DNA from: Haloferax massiliensis
Lineage (GTDB): Archaea > Halobacteriota > Halobacteria > Halobacteriales > Haloferacaceae
Direction: 5' to 3'
Assembly: GCF_001368915.1 (NCBI RefSeq)
Contig: NZ_CSTE01000002.1
Span: 755,250-819,249 of the forward strand
Length of the DNA: 64,000 nucleotides
Part shown: piece by piece, positions 8,560 to 16,837 of the stretch
How the letters are laid out: every line of letters begins with the position of its first letter
How positions within the stretch are numbered: position 1 is the first letter of the stretch
Program-made: the position numbers and the translations under genes
The notes under the pieces: generated by a model
Database searches by the model: none
What the model was told of the DNA's origin: nothing
The model's input: the letters and a program-made list of their open reading frames with translations, nothing else

Positions 8560-8844
8560 ATGTCACGACAACGCCCCCGAGACAGTCGTACCGGCTCCGA
8601 CTACCACCCCTCCCATCACCGACCCGCGCCCTCGCTGGCGACGCAGGCCGTCCTGCTCGCGTCGATGGCCGCGGTCGTCGCGGTCGTCACCTTTCCCGTA
8701 GCGTCGCTCGCGGTCGCCGTCACCGTCGCCGCCGTCGTCGCCGTCGCCCGCGTCGTCGTCACCCGGGCCGACCGCTCGATGCTGACGGTCGACGTGCCCG
8801 GCGTCCCCGTCGAGGTCACGGTCGCCCGGACCGCCCGCGACTGA
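8560..8844 (+). CDS. Small membrane protein, hypothetical
   Basis: 94 aa. A polar, basic N-terminus (residues 1-30) is followed by one long or two short hydrophobic segments rich in Val/Ala (about 33-70), then a short polar C-terminal tail. I chose the ATG at 8560 because the upstream extension runs through the hairpin. No family recognised. Base composition matches its neighbours. It converges with the membrane protein at 8995. Confidence 0.55.
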   Translation: MSRQRPRDSRTGSDYHPSHHRPAPSLATQAVLLASMAAVVAVVTFPVASLAVAVTVAAVVAVARVVVTRADRSMLTVDVPGVPVEVTVARTARD

Positions 8845-8952
8845 GGCCCGACCGAACGCTGTGAACCCACGCCGACCCCGCTCGCGCACCTCCGACACTC
8901 ACACCCCGCGACCACTCACCCCTCGCGTCCCGCTCTTGACGCGCCCTTCCGC

Positions 8953-8972
8953 GTTCCGTTCCGTTCCGTTCC
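8953..8972. repeat. Tandem GTTCC x4
   Basis: Four perfect copies of a 5-mer lie in a pyrimidine-rich spacer between convergent genes. A simple-sequence repeat without obvious function. Confidence 0.7.
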
Positions 8973-8994
8973 CGACTCGTTTCGCTCCGTCCCG

Positions 8995-9333
8995 TCACTC
9001 CCCGGATTCGACGAACCGACGCCGAAGCCCACGAGCGACCGCCACGACGGCCATCGCTTGGAGGTAGCCGAAGACGGCGAGCGCCGGGTAGAACACCGAT
9101 GTCTCGCGGACGCCGAACTCGTTGGCCGCGAGCGTGTCGAAGAAGAAGGCGGCCACGAGCGCGGGGTAGTCGACGACCCAAATCTCCTTCGGCAACACCT
9201 CGAAGAAGCCGACCGCCCACGCGGCCGCGAGGACGGCGAAGACGGCGAGCGTGGCCCGGTCCGTGGCGAGTCGGGCGAATCCGCGTGCGAGCCGCCGCGG
9301 GTCGCGGGCGGCGCGCCGGGTCGTTGTCGTCAT
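8995..9333 (-). CDS. Small membrane protein, hypothetical
   Basis: 112 aa. A basic N-terminus (RRAARDPRRLARGFARL) is followed by about three hydrophobic segments: roughly 29-46, 55-68 and 82-100. It ends with a short RRRF-containing tail, so the N-terminus is probably cytoplasmic. No known family recognised. It starts 7 bp after the stop of the YbjQ-like gene on the same strand, so the two very likely form an operon. Confidence 0.75.
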   Translation of the reverse strand: MTTTTRRAARDPRRLARGFARLATDRATLAVFAVLAAAWAVGFFEVLPKEIWVVDYPALVAAFFFDTLAANEFGVRETSVFYPALAVFGYLQAMAVVAVARGLRRRFVESGE

Positions 9334-9340
9334 CGTCGGA

Positions 9341-9709
9341 TCACGCCACGTCGGCGTTCGACTCGGACGCGGGTTCCGCGTCGGCGTCGGAGCCGCCGAC
9401 GAGCGTGACCGCCGTCCCGTAGGCCAGAATCTCCGCCGCGCCCTGCGCCACCTCGGCGGTCACGTACCGGACGCCGACGACGGCGTCGGCTCCCATCGCC
9501 TCCGCCTCGGCTATCATCCGTTCCGTCGCCTCGTCGCGCGCCTCGGCCATCAGCCCGGTGTAGGACTTGAGCTCGCCGCCGACGATGTTTCGGAGGCCCT
9601 GCGTGATGTCGCGGCCGACGTTCCGGGCGCGTATCGTGTTCCCGCGGACTGCTCCCAGCGTCTCCTCGATGTCGCGGCCGACGACCGACTCCGTTGTAGT
9701 TACTATCAT
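9341..9709 (-). CDS. YbjQ/UPF0145 family protein
   Basis: 122 aa. Diagnostic features: the N-terminal strand MIVTTTESVVGR, the RNVGRDITQGLRNIVGGELKSYTGLM segment, the helix with repeated AxxMxxEAEAMGADAVVGVRY, and a final strand AYGTAVTL. Members form pentameric heavy-metal-binding-like barrels of unknown function. The acidic C-terminal tail is haloarchaeal. It is divergent from the epimerase gene; only 54 bp separate the starts, and one AT-rich element (GGTTTATCC, about 9731-9740) could serve both directions. Confidence 0.88.
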   Translation of the reverse strand: MIVTTTESVVGRDIEETLGAVRGNTIRARNVGRDITQGLRNIVGGELKSYTGLMAEARDEATERMIAEAEAMGADAVVGVRYVTAEVAQGAAEILAYGTAVTLVGGSDADAEPASESNADVA

Positions 9710-9763
9710 GACACGAATATCGAACCGTCTGGGTTTATCCGTTGCGCCCGACGAACTGGAGAC

Positions 9764-10147
9764 ATGCACTTCGACCACGTCGGAATCGCCACGTCCGACG
9801 CCGCCGGACTGGCCGCGCTGTTCGCGGAGCTGTTCGACGCGCCCGTGGCCCACGAGGAGACGTTCGACGGCATGTCGGTCGTCTTCCTCGAACTCGAAAA
9901 CGGCTACTTCGAACTGCTCGAACCCCACGAGGAGGGCGCCATCTCGAAGTTCCTCGACAAGCGCGGCGGCGGCATCCACCACGTCGCCGTCGAGACCGAC
10001 GACATCGAGGGCGCGCTCCGGGCCGCCGAGGCCGCCGGCGTCGACCGCATCGACGAGGAGCCGCGCCCCGGCGCGTGGGGCCACGAGGTCGCCTTCTTGC
10101 ATCCCAAGTCCACCGGCGGCGTCCTCGTCGAGTTCGTCTCGCACTGA
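9764..10147 (+). CDS. mce: Methylmalonyl-CoA epimerase
   Basis: 127 aa, VOC superfamily (two beta-alpha-beta-beta-beta modules). The first module opens with HFDHVGIATSD, whose His is a metal ligand. The second opens with GIHHVAVETDDIEGAL (metal His) and ends VLVEFVSH (metal Glu). FLELENGYFELLEP supplies the catalytic-type Glu of module one. The enzyme interconverts (S)- and (R)-methylmalonyl-CoA, feeding the mutase encoded at 6580. It ends 3 bp before the ligase gene at 10151, so they are probably co-transcribed. Confidence 0.93.
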   Translation: MHFDHVGIATSDAAGLAALFAELFDAPVAHEETFDGMSVVFLELENGYFELLEPHEEGAISKFLDKRGGGIHHVAVETDDIEGALRAAEAAGVDRIDEEPRPGAWGHEVAFLHPKSTGGVLVEFVSH

Positions 10148-10150
10148 GCG

Positions 10151-11932
10151 ATGACGGGCGACTCTCCCGACGACGCGGCCGACGCCGCCGACTCCGATTC
10201 GATCAACACCGATTCGACCGACAACGACGCCGCAGCCGCCGGCGAGAGCCGCGGGTTCGCCGGGCCGATGCGCGACTGGCTCTCCCACCGGGTCGCCGCG
10301 ACGCCCGACCGCCGGGCGCTCATCCACGCCGCGACCGGCGACTCGTGGACCTTCCGCGAACTCGACGCGCTCGTCGACGAGACCGCCGGCCAGCTCGCCG
10401 CCCTCGGTGTCGAGGCCGGCGACCACCTCGGCGTCGTTCTCGACCCCGGCGTCGACTACGTCCGACTCATCCACGCCGCGACGCGGCTCGGGGCCGTGCT
10501 CGTCCCCCTCGGCGACCGACTCACCGCCGACGAAATCGGTCGCAACGTCGAACTCGCGGACGTGACCACGCTGGTCTGCGGCGAGTCCACCGAGTCGACG
10601 GCGGTCGAGGCCACGACCGACGTGCCCGTCGTCTCCGTGGACGACCCGCGGTGGGAGGGCGTCATCAACCTCTCGTCCATCGCGCCGAAGCGAGTCGAAC
10701 CGGCGGGCTGGTCCCTCTCGGAGACGATGCTCCTGCTTTTCACCTCGGGGACGACCGGGACGCCGAAAGCGGTGAAACTCACCATGGGCAACCTACTCGC
10801 GAACGCCGTCGCCGGGGCGTTCCGACTCGGCGTCTCTCCCGACGACCGGTGGCTCGTCACGCTCTCGTTGCACCACATGGGCGGCATCGGTCCGATCCTC
10901 CGCGGCCCGCTGTACGGGTCGACCGTCGTCCTCCGCGAGGGGTTCGACGCCGGCGGTGCGGCCGACGACATCGGCAAGTACGACGTCACGGCCGTCTCGC
11001 TCGTGCCGACGATGCTCAAGCGGATGCTCGACAGCAGGGGGACGCTCTCGGACTCGCTCCGCGTGGTGCTCCTCGGCGGCGCGCCCGCCCCCGACGAGCT
11101 CGTCGAGCGCTGTCGGAACTACTCGGTGCCGGTCCACCCGACATACGGCATGACCGAGACGGCGTCGCAGGTCGCCACCGCGACCCCGCGGGAGGCGTTC
11201 GCCGACGTGGGGACCGTCGGGCGGCCGCTCTACTTCACCGACCTCCGGGTCGTCGACGAGGACGGGACCCCCGTCGAACCCGGCACGCCGGGCGAACTCG
11301 TCGTCTCGGGGCCGACCGTCTCGCCCGGCTACTACCGGAACCCCGAGGCGACCGCCGAGGCGTTCACCGACGCCGGCCTCCGGACCGGCGACATCGGCTA
11401 CCGCGACGACGACGGACTCCTGTACGTTCTGAACCGGAAGGACGACCGCATCATCACCGGCGGCGAGAACGTCGACCCAGGCGAGGTCGCGGCGGTCCTG
11501 CGGGACCACCCCGAGGTGGACGACGCCGCCGTGCTCGGTGTCCCCGACGCCGAGTGGGGCGAGCGCGTCGCCGCCCTCGTCGTTCCCGCGGACCCGGAGA
11601 ACCCGCCGGACGACGACGACCTCGACGACTTCTGCCGCGAGCGACTCGCCGGGTTCAAATGCCCGCGACTGGTCGCGACCGCGGACGAACTCCCGCGGAC
11701 CGTTTCGGGGACGGTCGACCGCGAGGCGGTCCGCGAGCGGCTGGTCGCGGCCGAGCCCGTCGCGGAGGCCGAACCGGAGCGCACGGCGGCCGGGGAACGC
11801 GACGAGCCGAGCGCGCCCGAGGTCGGTTCGGAAGGCGACGGCGGCGAGGCGACGCCCGCGAGCGACACCGACGAGGGCGCCGACGCGACGGTCGCGGACG
11901 GCGAACGCGGCGCTCGTCGACGACGACGGTGA
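10151..11932 (+). CDS. AMP-forming acyl-CoA ligase, MenE-like; 3' end probably frameshifted
   Basis: 593 aa as read. The ANL adenylation core is clear: P-loop LLFTSGTTGTPKAVKLT (about 194-210), the TYGMTETASQ motif, TGDIGYRDDDGLLYVLNRKDDRIITGGENV hinge and a C-terminal FKCPR...SGTVDR segment with the catalytic-type position changed from PKTxxGKxxR to SGTVDREAVR. It resembles o-succinylbenzoate-CoA ligases, but the context is acyl-CoA catabolism, so the substrate is open. After residue 560 the chain is acidic, then ends abruptly as ERGARRRRR. The next frame continues an acidic Asp/Gly tail to 12101. A basic poly-Arg end is what shifted GAC codons give, so a one-base shift near 11900 is likely. 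Confidence 0.85.
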   Translation: MTGDSPDDAADAADSDSINTDSTDNDAAAAGESRGFAGPMRDWLSHRVAATPDRRALIHAATGDSWTFRELDALVDETAGQLAALGVEAGDHLGVVLDPGVDYVRLIHAATRLGAVLVPLGDRLTADEIGRNVELADVTTLVCGESTESTAVEATTDVPVVSVDDPRWEGVINLSSIAPKRVEPAGWSLSETMLLLFTSGTTGTPKAVKLTMGNLLANAVAGAFRLGVSPDDRWLVTLSLHHMGGIGPILRGPLYGSTVVLREGFDAGGAADDIGKYDVTAVSLVPTMLKRMLDSRGTLSDSLRVVLLGGAPAPDELVERCRNYSVPVHPTYGMTETASQVATATPREAFADVGTVGRPLYFTDLRVVDEDGTPVEPGTPGELVVSGPTVSPGYYRNPEATAEAFTDAGLRTGDIGYRDDDGLLYVLNRKDDRIITGGENVDPGEVAAVLRDHPEVDDAAVLGVPDAEWGERVAALVVPADPENPPDDDDLDDFCRERLAGFKCPRLVATADELPRTVSGTVDREAVRERLVAAEPVAEAEPERTAAGERDEPSAPEVGSEGDGGEATPASDTDEGADATVADGERGARRRRR

Positions 11933-12101
11933 GGCGAGCGCCGACGGGGACGAACACGACGACGCCGAGAGCGCGGTGGGCGACGCCGAGAGCGCAGAGA
12001 GCGACACCGATGACGGCGACGGCGGGGACGACGGGGACGACGGGGACGACGGGGACGACGGGGACGACGGCGACGAGCTCGCCTTCGACCGCGACGAGTG
12101 A
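11900..12101 (+). pseudogene. Out-of-frame acidic tail of the MenE-like ligase
   Basis: About 65 codons in the frame +1 relative to the ligase encode an Asp/Glu/Ser/Gly tail (LVDDDGEASADGDEHDD and onward, ending ELAFDRDE) with no start codon of its own. Skipping one base near 11901-11906 would join the ligase to this tail and give a protein of roughly 650 aa. Most likely the original C-terminus, separated by a mutation or an assembly error. Confidence 0.6.
12024..12068 (+). repeat. Five perfect tandem copies of a 9-mer (GGGGACGAC)
   Basis: The repeat encodes Gly-Asp-Asp units in the acidic-tail frame. A 9-bp unit preserves reading frame on expansion or contraction. Flanking degenerate copies extend it on both sides. 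Confidence 0.85.
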
Positions 12102-12193
12102 GTGAACGCGCCCGCGGGTGACGCCGAATCCACAGCCCGCGTCTCGGCGGGTCGTTTCCAAACAATCATTACGTTTTGACGCAAGGGCATGGT

Positions 12194-13855
12194 ATGGTAG
12201 GTGCTACCAACCAGACGCTTCGGCCGTTCCTGTGGCGCGCGGGGAAGCTCTATCCGGACCGCGAAATCGTCTCTCGGACCGCCGAAGGGCTGGAACGCTA
12301 CACGTACGCGGAGTACGAGGGACGCGTGGCACGGCTCGCGGGGGCGCTTTCGGACGCCGGCATCGGGGACGGCGACCGGGTGGCGACGTTCTGCTGGAAC
12401 CACAACCGACACTTCGAGACGTACTTCGGCGTGCCGTCGATGGGCGCGCAGTTGCACACCATCAACCCGCTTCTGCCCGACCACCACATCCAGTACATCG
12501 TCGAGAACGCCGAGGACCGCCTCGTCTTCGTGGACCCGTCGCTCGCGCCGAAACTCGCCGGCGCGGTCGACGAAGACGCGTTCGCCTCGGTCGAGCAGTT
12601 CGTCGTGATGGCCTCCGAAGTGCCGGACGACGTGGGTCTGTCCCCGGTGACGGACTACGAGTCGTTCGTCGCCGGCTACCCCGACGAGTACGACTGGCCG
12701 GACCTCCCGGAGGACCAGCCGGCGGGGATGTGTTACACCTCGGGGACGACGGGTCAGCCGAAGGGCGTCGAGTACTCCCAGCAGATGCTGTGGGCGCACA
12801 CGATGGCGACGCTCCCCGAGTCCGGCCTCGATATCGGCGCGAAGGACGTCATCATGCCGGTCGTCCCGATGTTCCACGTCAACGCGTGGGGCCTGCCGTT
12901 CTCGACGACCGCGGCGGGCGCGAAACACGTCTACCCCGGCCCGTCGCCGACGCCCGAGGACCTCGCGAAACTCATCGAGGAGGAGGGCGTGACGATGACC
13001 GCGGGCGTGCCGACGGTGTGGCTCGGCCTGCTCGACTACCTCGACGAGCACGACGCGGACGTCTCGTCGCTCGAACGCATCGTCATCGGCGGGTCGGCCG
13101 CGCCCAAGTCGGTCATCCGGCGGTTCGACGAGGAGTACGACGTGGACGTGCTCCACGCGTGGGGCATGACGGAGATGTCGCCGGTCGGGACCGTCGCCCA
13201 CCTCAAGCCGGGGATGGAGGACCTCCCCGCCGAAGAACAGTACGAAAAGCGCGCTAAACAGGGCCTGCTCGCGCCGGGGCTTGAGATGCGCGTCGTCGAC
13301 GACGACGGGAACGAGGTCCCGTGGGACGGCGAGGAGTTCGGCGAACTGTGGGTGCGCGGCCCGTGGGTGACGACCGAGTACTTCGAGCGACCCGACGCGA
13401 ACGAGGAAGATTACGAGGGTAACTGGCTGAAGACCGGCGACGTGGTCACCGTGGACGAAGACGGCTACGTCCAAATCGTCGACCGGGCGAAAGACGTCAT
13501 CAAGTCCGGCGGGGAGTGGATTTCGTCGCTCGAACTGGAAAACAGCATCATGGCCCACGACGACGTGGCCGAGGCGACCGTCATCGGCGTCCCCCACGAG
13601 CGCTGGCAGGAGCGCCCCGTCGCCTTCATCGTCCCGAAGAGCGGCGTCGACGAGGACGCGCTGAAGGCCGACCTCGTCGCGCTCGTCGAAGACGAGTTCC
13701 CGAAGTGGTGGGCCCCCGACGAGGTCGTATTCATCGATGAGGTGCCGAAGACCGCGACCGGAAAGTTCGACAAGAAGGTGCTCCGCGAGCGGTACGACGA
13801 CTCGTCGCTCATCGAGGGCAAGACGCCCGATTCGGAGGCCCCGTCGGACGAGTGA
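12194..13855 (+). CDS. Long-chain acyl-CoA synthetase (AMP-forming)
   Basis: 553 aa. ANL signatures: CYTSGTTGQPKGVEYS P-loop (about 179-194), VPMFHVNAWGLPF, HAWGMTEMSP, WLKTGDVVTVDEDGYVQIVDRAKDVIKSGGEWIS hinge and the C-terminal PKTATGKFDKKVLR with the catalytic Lys. This is the pattern of fatty-acyl-CoA synthetases of the 540-560 aa class. It activates carboxylic acids to CoA thioesters for beta-oxidation, with the acyl-CoA dehydrogenase gene just downstream. The ATG at 12194 (MVGATNQTLRPF) was preferred over a TTG at 12176. Confidence 0.9.
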   Translation: MVGATNQTLRPFLWRAGKLYPDREIVSRTAEGLERYTYAEYEGRVARLAGALSDAGIGDGDRVATFCWNHNRHFETYFGVPSMGAQLHTINPLLPDHHIQYIVENAEDRLVFVDPSLAPKLAGAVDEDAFASVEQFVVMASEVPDDVGLSPVTDYESFVAGYPDEYDWPDLPEDQPAGMCYTSGTTGQPKGVEYSQQMLWAHTMATLPESGLDIGAKDVIMPVVPMFHVNAWGLPFSTTAAGAKHVYPGPSPTPEDLAKLIEEEGVTMTAGVPTVWLGLLDYLDEHDADVSSLERIVIGGSAAPKSVIRRFDEEYDVDVLHAWGMTEMSPVGTVAHLKPGMEDLPAEEQYEKRAKQGLLAPGLEMRVVDDDGNEVPWDGEEFGELWVRGPWVTTEYFERPDANEEDYEGNWLKTGDVVTVDEDGYVQIVDRAKDVIKSGGEWISSLELENSIMAHDDVAEATVIGVPHERWQERPVAFIVPKSGVDEDALKADLVALVEDEFPKWWAPDEVVFIDEVPKTATGKFDKKVLRERYDDSSLIEGKTPDSEAPSDE

Positions 13856-13883
13856 CGGCGGCTCGGCCGACCCATCTAACAAG

Positions 13884-13910
13884 AAACTAGTTTGAAGTTT
13901 ATACTAGTTC
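13884..13910. promoter_or_regulatory. Paired ACTAGT palindromes, candidate operator of acyl-CoA dehydrogenase
   Basis: A perfect 10-bp palindrome AAACTAGTTT (13884-13893) and a second ACTAGT core (13903-13908) have centres 17 bp apart. They lie in the AT-rich promoter region 40-65 bp before the ATG at 13948. This could be a regulator site overlapping or flanking the TATA box (TTTATAC, 13898-13904). Confidence 0.45.
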
Positions 13911-13947
13911 CATACACTATTTTTACTGTACAATCCGATAGCGCGGT

Positions 13948-15099
13948 ATGGACCTTCTCGACGACTCCATCGTACCCGAACACGCCCGCGACCTCAAGCG
14001 GGAGGCCCGCGAGTTCGCAGAGGCGCACATCGAACCGGTCGCGGCGGACTACTACGAGTCCGGCGAGTACCCCCACGAGGTCCTCCAGGCGGGGATGGAC
14101 GCGGGGCTGGTCGCGCAGGACATCTCCGAGGAGTACGGCGGGAAGGGCTTCGACCTCCAGCAGATGCTCGCCATCTCCGAGGAGTTCTACCGCGCCGACG
14201 CCGGCATCGCGCTGACGCTCCAGCTCGCCTCGTTCGGGTGCGAGATTATGGAGGACTACGGCAGCGAGGAACAGAAGGAGACGTGGCTCCGCCCGGTCGC
14301 GGAAAACGAACAGCTTTCGGGGCTCGCGGTGTCCGAACCGCAGACCGGCTCCGACATGGCCGGCATGGAGACGACCGCCGACAAGACCGACGGCGGCTAC
14401 GTCCTCAACGGCGAGAAGTACTGGGTCGGAAACGCCGTCGAGGCCGACTGGCTGACGGTGTACGCCAAGACGGCCGACACCGACGACCGCTACTCGAACT
14501 ACTCGATGTTCGTCGTGCCGACGGACACGCCCGGCTACGAGGCAGAACACATCCCCGAGAAGATGGGCATGCGCGCGTCCAAGCAGGGGCACATCGTCTT
14601 CGACGACTGCGAGGTGCCCGAGGAGAACCTCATCGGCACCGAGGGCGGCGGCTTCTACATGCTCGCGGACTTCTTCAACCACGGTCGCATCGTCGTCGGC
14701 GGCCACAGCCTCGGCCTCGCCGCCGCCGCCATCGAGGAGGCGTGGGAGTTCGTCCACGACCGGCAGGCGTTCGGGCGCAACGTCTCGGAGTTCCAGGCGG
14801 TCCAGCACATCCTCGCGGACATGCGAATGGAGTTCGAGGCGGCCCGCGCGCTCAACTGGCGCGCCGCCGAGAAGGTCGCAAACGGCGAGGACGCCGGCTT
14901 CTGGGCGGCCGCCGCCAAGACGAAATCGACCGAGACGGCCGTCGACGTGGCCGAACGCGGCATGCAGCTCCACGGCGGCCGGTCGGTCCTCAACGAGTAC
15001 AAGATTTCGCGGGTGTACCGCGACGCGCGCATCCCCGTCATCTACGAGGGCGCGAACGAGATTCAGCGCAACCTCATCTACCGGCAGGGCGCGCTGTAA
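13948..15099 (+). CDS. Acyl-CoA dehydrogenase
   Basis: 383 aa, typical ACAD length. N-terminal helical domain (1-120); middle beta domain with SGLAVSEPQTGSDMAG (FAD-contacting); C-terminal helical domain ending RIPVIYEGANEIQRNLIYRQGAL. YEGANEIQRN carries the Glu/Gln region of short- and branched-chain dehydrogenases. FGRNVSEFQAVQHILADM is a standard C-terminal signature. It oxidises an acyl-CoA to the 2-enoyl-CoA with FAD, passing electrons to ETF. It follows the acyl-CoA synthetase by 92 bp but has its own AT-rich promoter with paired palindromes. Confidence 0.93.
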   Translation: MDLLDDSIVPEHARDLKREAREFAEAHIEPVAADYYESGEYPHEVLQAGMDAGLVAQDISEEYGGKGFDLQQMLAISEEFYRADAGIALTLQLASFGCEIMEDYGSEEQKETWLRPVAENEQLSGLAVSEPQTGSDMAGMETTADKTDGGYVLNGEKYWVGNAVEADWLTVYAKTADTDDRYSNYSMFVVPTDTPGYEAEHIPEKMGMRASKQGHIVFDDCEVPEENLIGTEGGGFYMLADFFNHGRIVVGGHSLGLAAAAIEEAWEFVHDRQAFGRNVSEFQAVQHILADMRMEFEAARALNWRAAEKVANGEDAGFWAAAAKTKSTETAVDVAERGMQLHGGRSVLNEYKISRVYRDARIPVIYEGANEIQRNLIYRQGAL

Positions 15100-15204
15100 G
15101 GCGGCCCCGTCACGGCCCCCGGAACTGACAACTCGTTTTCCGGTTTGGCATCGCTTGACCGGAACGCAGTTACTATCTGAGCCTCGTACCTTGAGTCAAC
15201 ATCA

Positions 15205-15978
15205 ATGGTACGCACGAGTGTTATCGGCTGCGGAAACATGGGGAGCGCCCTTCTCACCGGTCTCTGGAAGGCCGGCGGCCATTCGGTCGTCGCCTGCGAC
15301 CTCGACCCCGACGCCCTCGCCGCGGTCGCCGACTACTGTGAAGCGACGACGGACGACGTGTCGCGCGCCGCCGAGGCGGACGTGGTGTTCGTCGCGGTCA
15401 AGCCCGACATCGTCGAACCCGTTCTCTCGGAACTCGACCTGTCTCCCGACCAGACGCTCGTCACGATAGCCGCGGGCGTGCCGACCTCCTTTGTCGAGGC
15501 GCGCACCGACGCCCGCGTCGTCCGCATCATGCCGAACCTCGCCGCCGAGACCCGCGACATGGCCGCGGCGGCGACCGGCGACCTGACCGACGAGGTCCGC
15601 GAACTCCTCTCGGACGTGGGCGAGTTCGTCGAGGTCGAGGAGTCGCAGATGGACATCGCGACCGCGGTCAACGGCAGCGGACCGGCCTTCGTCTTCTATC
15701 TCATCGAGGCCGTCACGCAGGCCGGCGTCGCGGGCGGACTCTCCGAGGAAGACGCCGAGATTCTCGCCGCCCAGACGTTCAAGGGCGCGGCCGAGACCGT
15801 CGTCCAGGACGACCGCACCGCCGACGAACTCATCGACGCGGTCTGCTCGCCGAACGGGACGACCATCGAGGGGATGGAGGTCCTCTGGGACAGCGCCGCC
15901 GACGACGCTGTCACCGAGGCGGTGGTCGCGGCCGAGCGCCGGTCGAAGGAGCTCGCGGAGGAGTTCGCCGATGAGTGA
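15205..15978 (+). CDS. proC: Pyrroline-5-carboxylate reductase
   Basis: 257 aa. The NAD(P) Rossmann motif [21 protein letters not shown] is at residues 5-25. [25 protein letters not shown] and [18 protein letters not shown] are conserved ProC segments. The C-terminal signature [15 protein letters not shown] (about 213-227) corresponds to the family's PGGTTIxxLxxL. It reduces P5C to proline, the last step of the pathway. It is the first gene of proC-proB-proA; proB starts 8 bp before its stop. Confidence 0.95.
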   Translation: MVRTSVIGCGNMGSALLTGLWKAGGHSVVACDLDPDALAAVADYCEATTDDVSRAAEADVVFVAVKPDIVEPVLSELDLSPDQTLVTIAAGVPTSFVEARTDARVVRIMPNLAAETRDMAAAATGDLTDEVRELLSDVGEFVEVEESQMDIATAVNGSGPAFVFYLIEAVTQAGVAGGLSEEDAEILAAQTFKGAAETVVQDDRTADELIDAVCSPNGTTIEGMEVLWDSAADDAVTEAVVAAERRSKELAEEFADE

Positions 15979-16837
15979 ACTGAGCGAGACGACGGAGACG
16001 GCGGAGACGTCCGAGGTCGCCGAGCCCGACGCCGACGCGGTCGCCGCCGAGGCGGACCGCGTCATCGTCAAGGCCGGCACCAACTCGCTGACCGACGAGG
16101 ACTCCAACCTCGACGACGACAAGCTCGACAAGCTCGTCGACGACATCGAATCGCTGCTCTCGCGCGGTAAGGAGGTGCTGCTCGTCTCCTCGGGCGCGGT
16201 CGGTGCCGGCATCGGCCGACTCGACCATCCCACGGCGGACCGCGACACCCTCGAAGCGTCGCAGGCGCTGTCGACGGTCGGTCAGAGTCTCCTGATGCAC
16301 CGCTACACGGAGAGCTTCGAGCGCTACGACCGGAAGGTCGCCCAGATTCTCATCACCCAGCACGACCTGGAGAACCCCGAGCGGTTCACCAACTTCCGGA
16401 ACACGGTCGAGACGCTGCTGGAGTGGGGCGTCGTGCCCATCATCAACGAGAACGACGCGGTCGCCACGGAGGAACTCCAAATCGGCGACAACGACATGAT
16501 TTCGTCGAACATCGCGGTCGGCATCGGCGTCGACCTGCTCGTGACGCTCACCGACGTTGGCGGCGTCTACACCGGGAACCCGAAGGAGGACCCCGACGCC
16601 GAGCGCATCGAAGTCGTCGGCGACAACTACAGCGACGTCGAGGACGTCGTCACCGCGAGTTCGACCGGCGGCTTCGGCGGCATCCAGACGAAGGTCCGGG
16701 GCGCGCGCGACGCCGCCGAGTACGGCATCCCCGCCGTCATCGCGCAGTCGACCGAACCCGACGTGTTGGCGAAGATAGCCGAGCGCGAATCGGTGGGAAC
16801 AATGTTCCTGCCCATCGACGGTGAGACCGATGACTGA
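15971..16837 (+). CDS. proB: Glutamate 5-kinase
   Basis: 288 aa: the amino-acid kinase domain only, without the C-terminal PUA domain found in E. coli ProB. After a Glu-rich leader of about 30 residues come [10 protein letters not shown] (ATP site), [12 protein letters not shown], the [10 protein letters not shown] strand (glutamate/ATP site) and [23 protein letters not shown]. It phosphorylates glutamate to gamma-glutamyl phosphate. It overlaps proC by 8 bp and proA by 8 bp, so translation is tightly coupled. The ATG at 15971 sits inside the end of proC. Confidence 0.95.
   Translation: MSELSETTETAETSEVAEPDADAVAAEADRVIVKAGTNSLTDEDSNLDDDKLDKLVDDIESLLSRGKEVLLVSSGAVGAGIGRLDHPTADRDTLEASQALSTVGQSLLMHRYTESFERYDRKVAQILITQHDLENPERFTNFRNTVETLLEWGVVPIINENDAVATEELQIGDNDMISSNIAVGIGVDLLVTLTDVGGVYTGNPKEDPDAERIEVVGDNYSDVEDVVTASSTGGFGGIQTKVRGARDAAEYGIPAVIAQSTEPDVLAKIAERESVGTMFLPIDGETDD

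Noticed and set aside
10793-13882. 1029-codon open frame on the minus strand
   Set aside because: Lies opposite two clear acyl-CoA ligase genes; composition is that of a GC-rich shadow frame.
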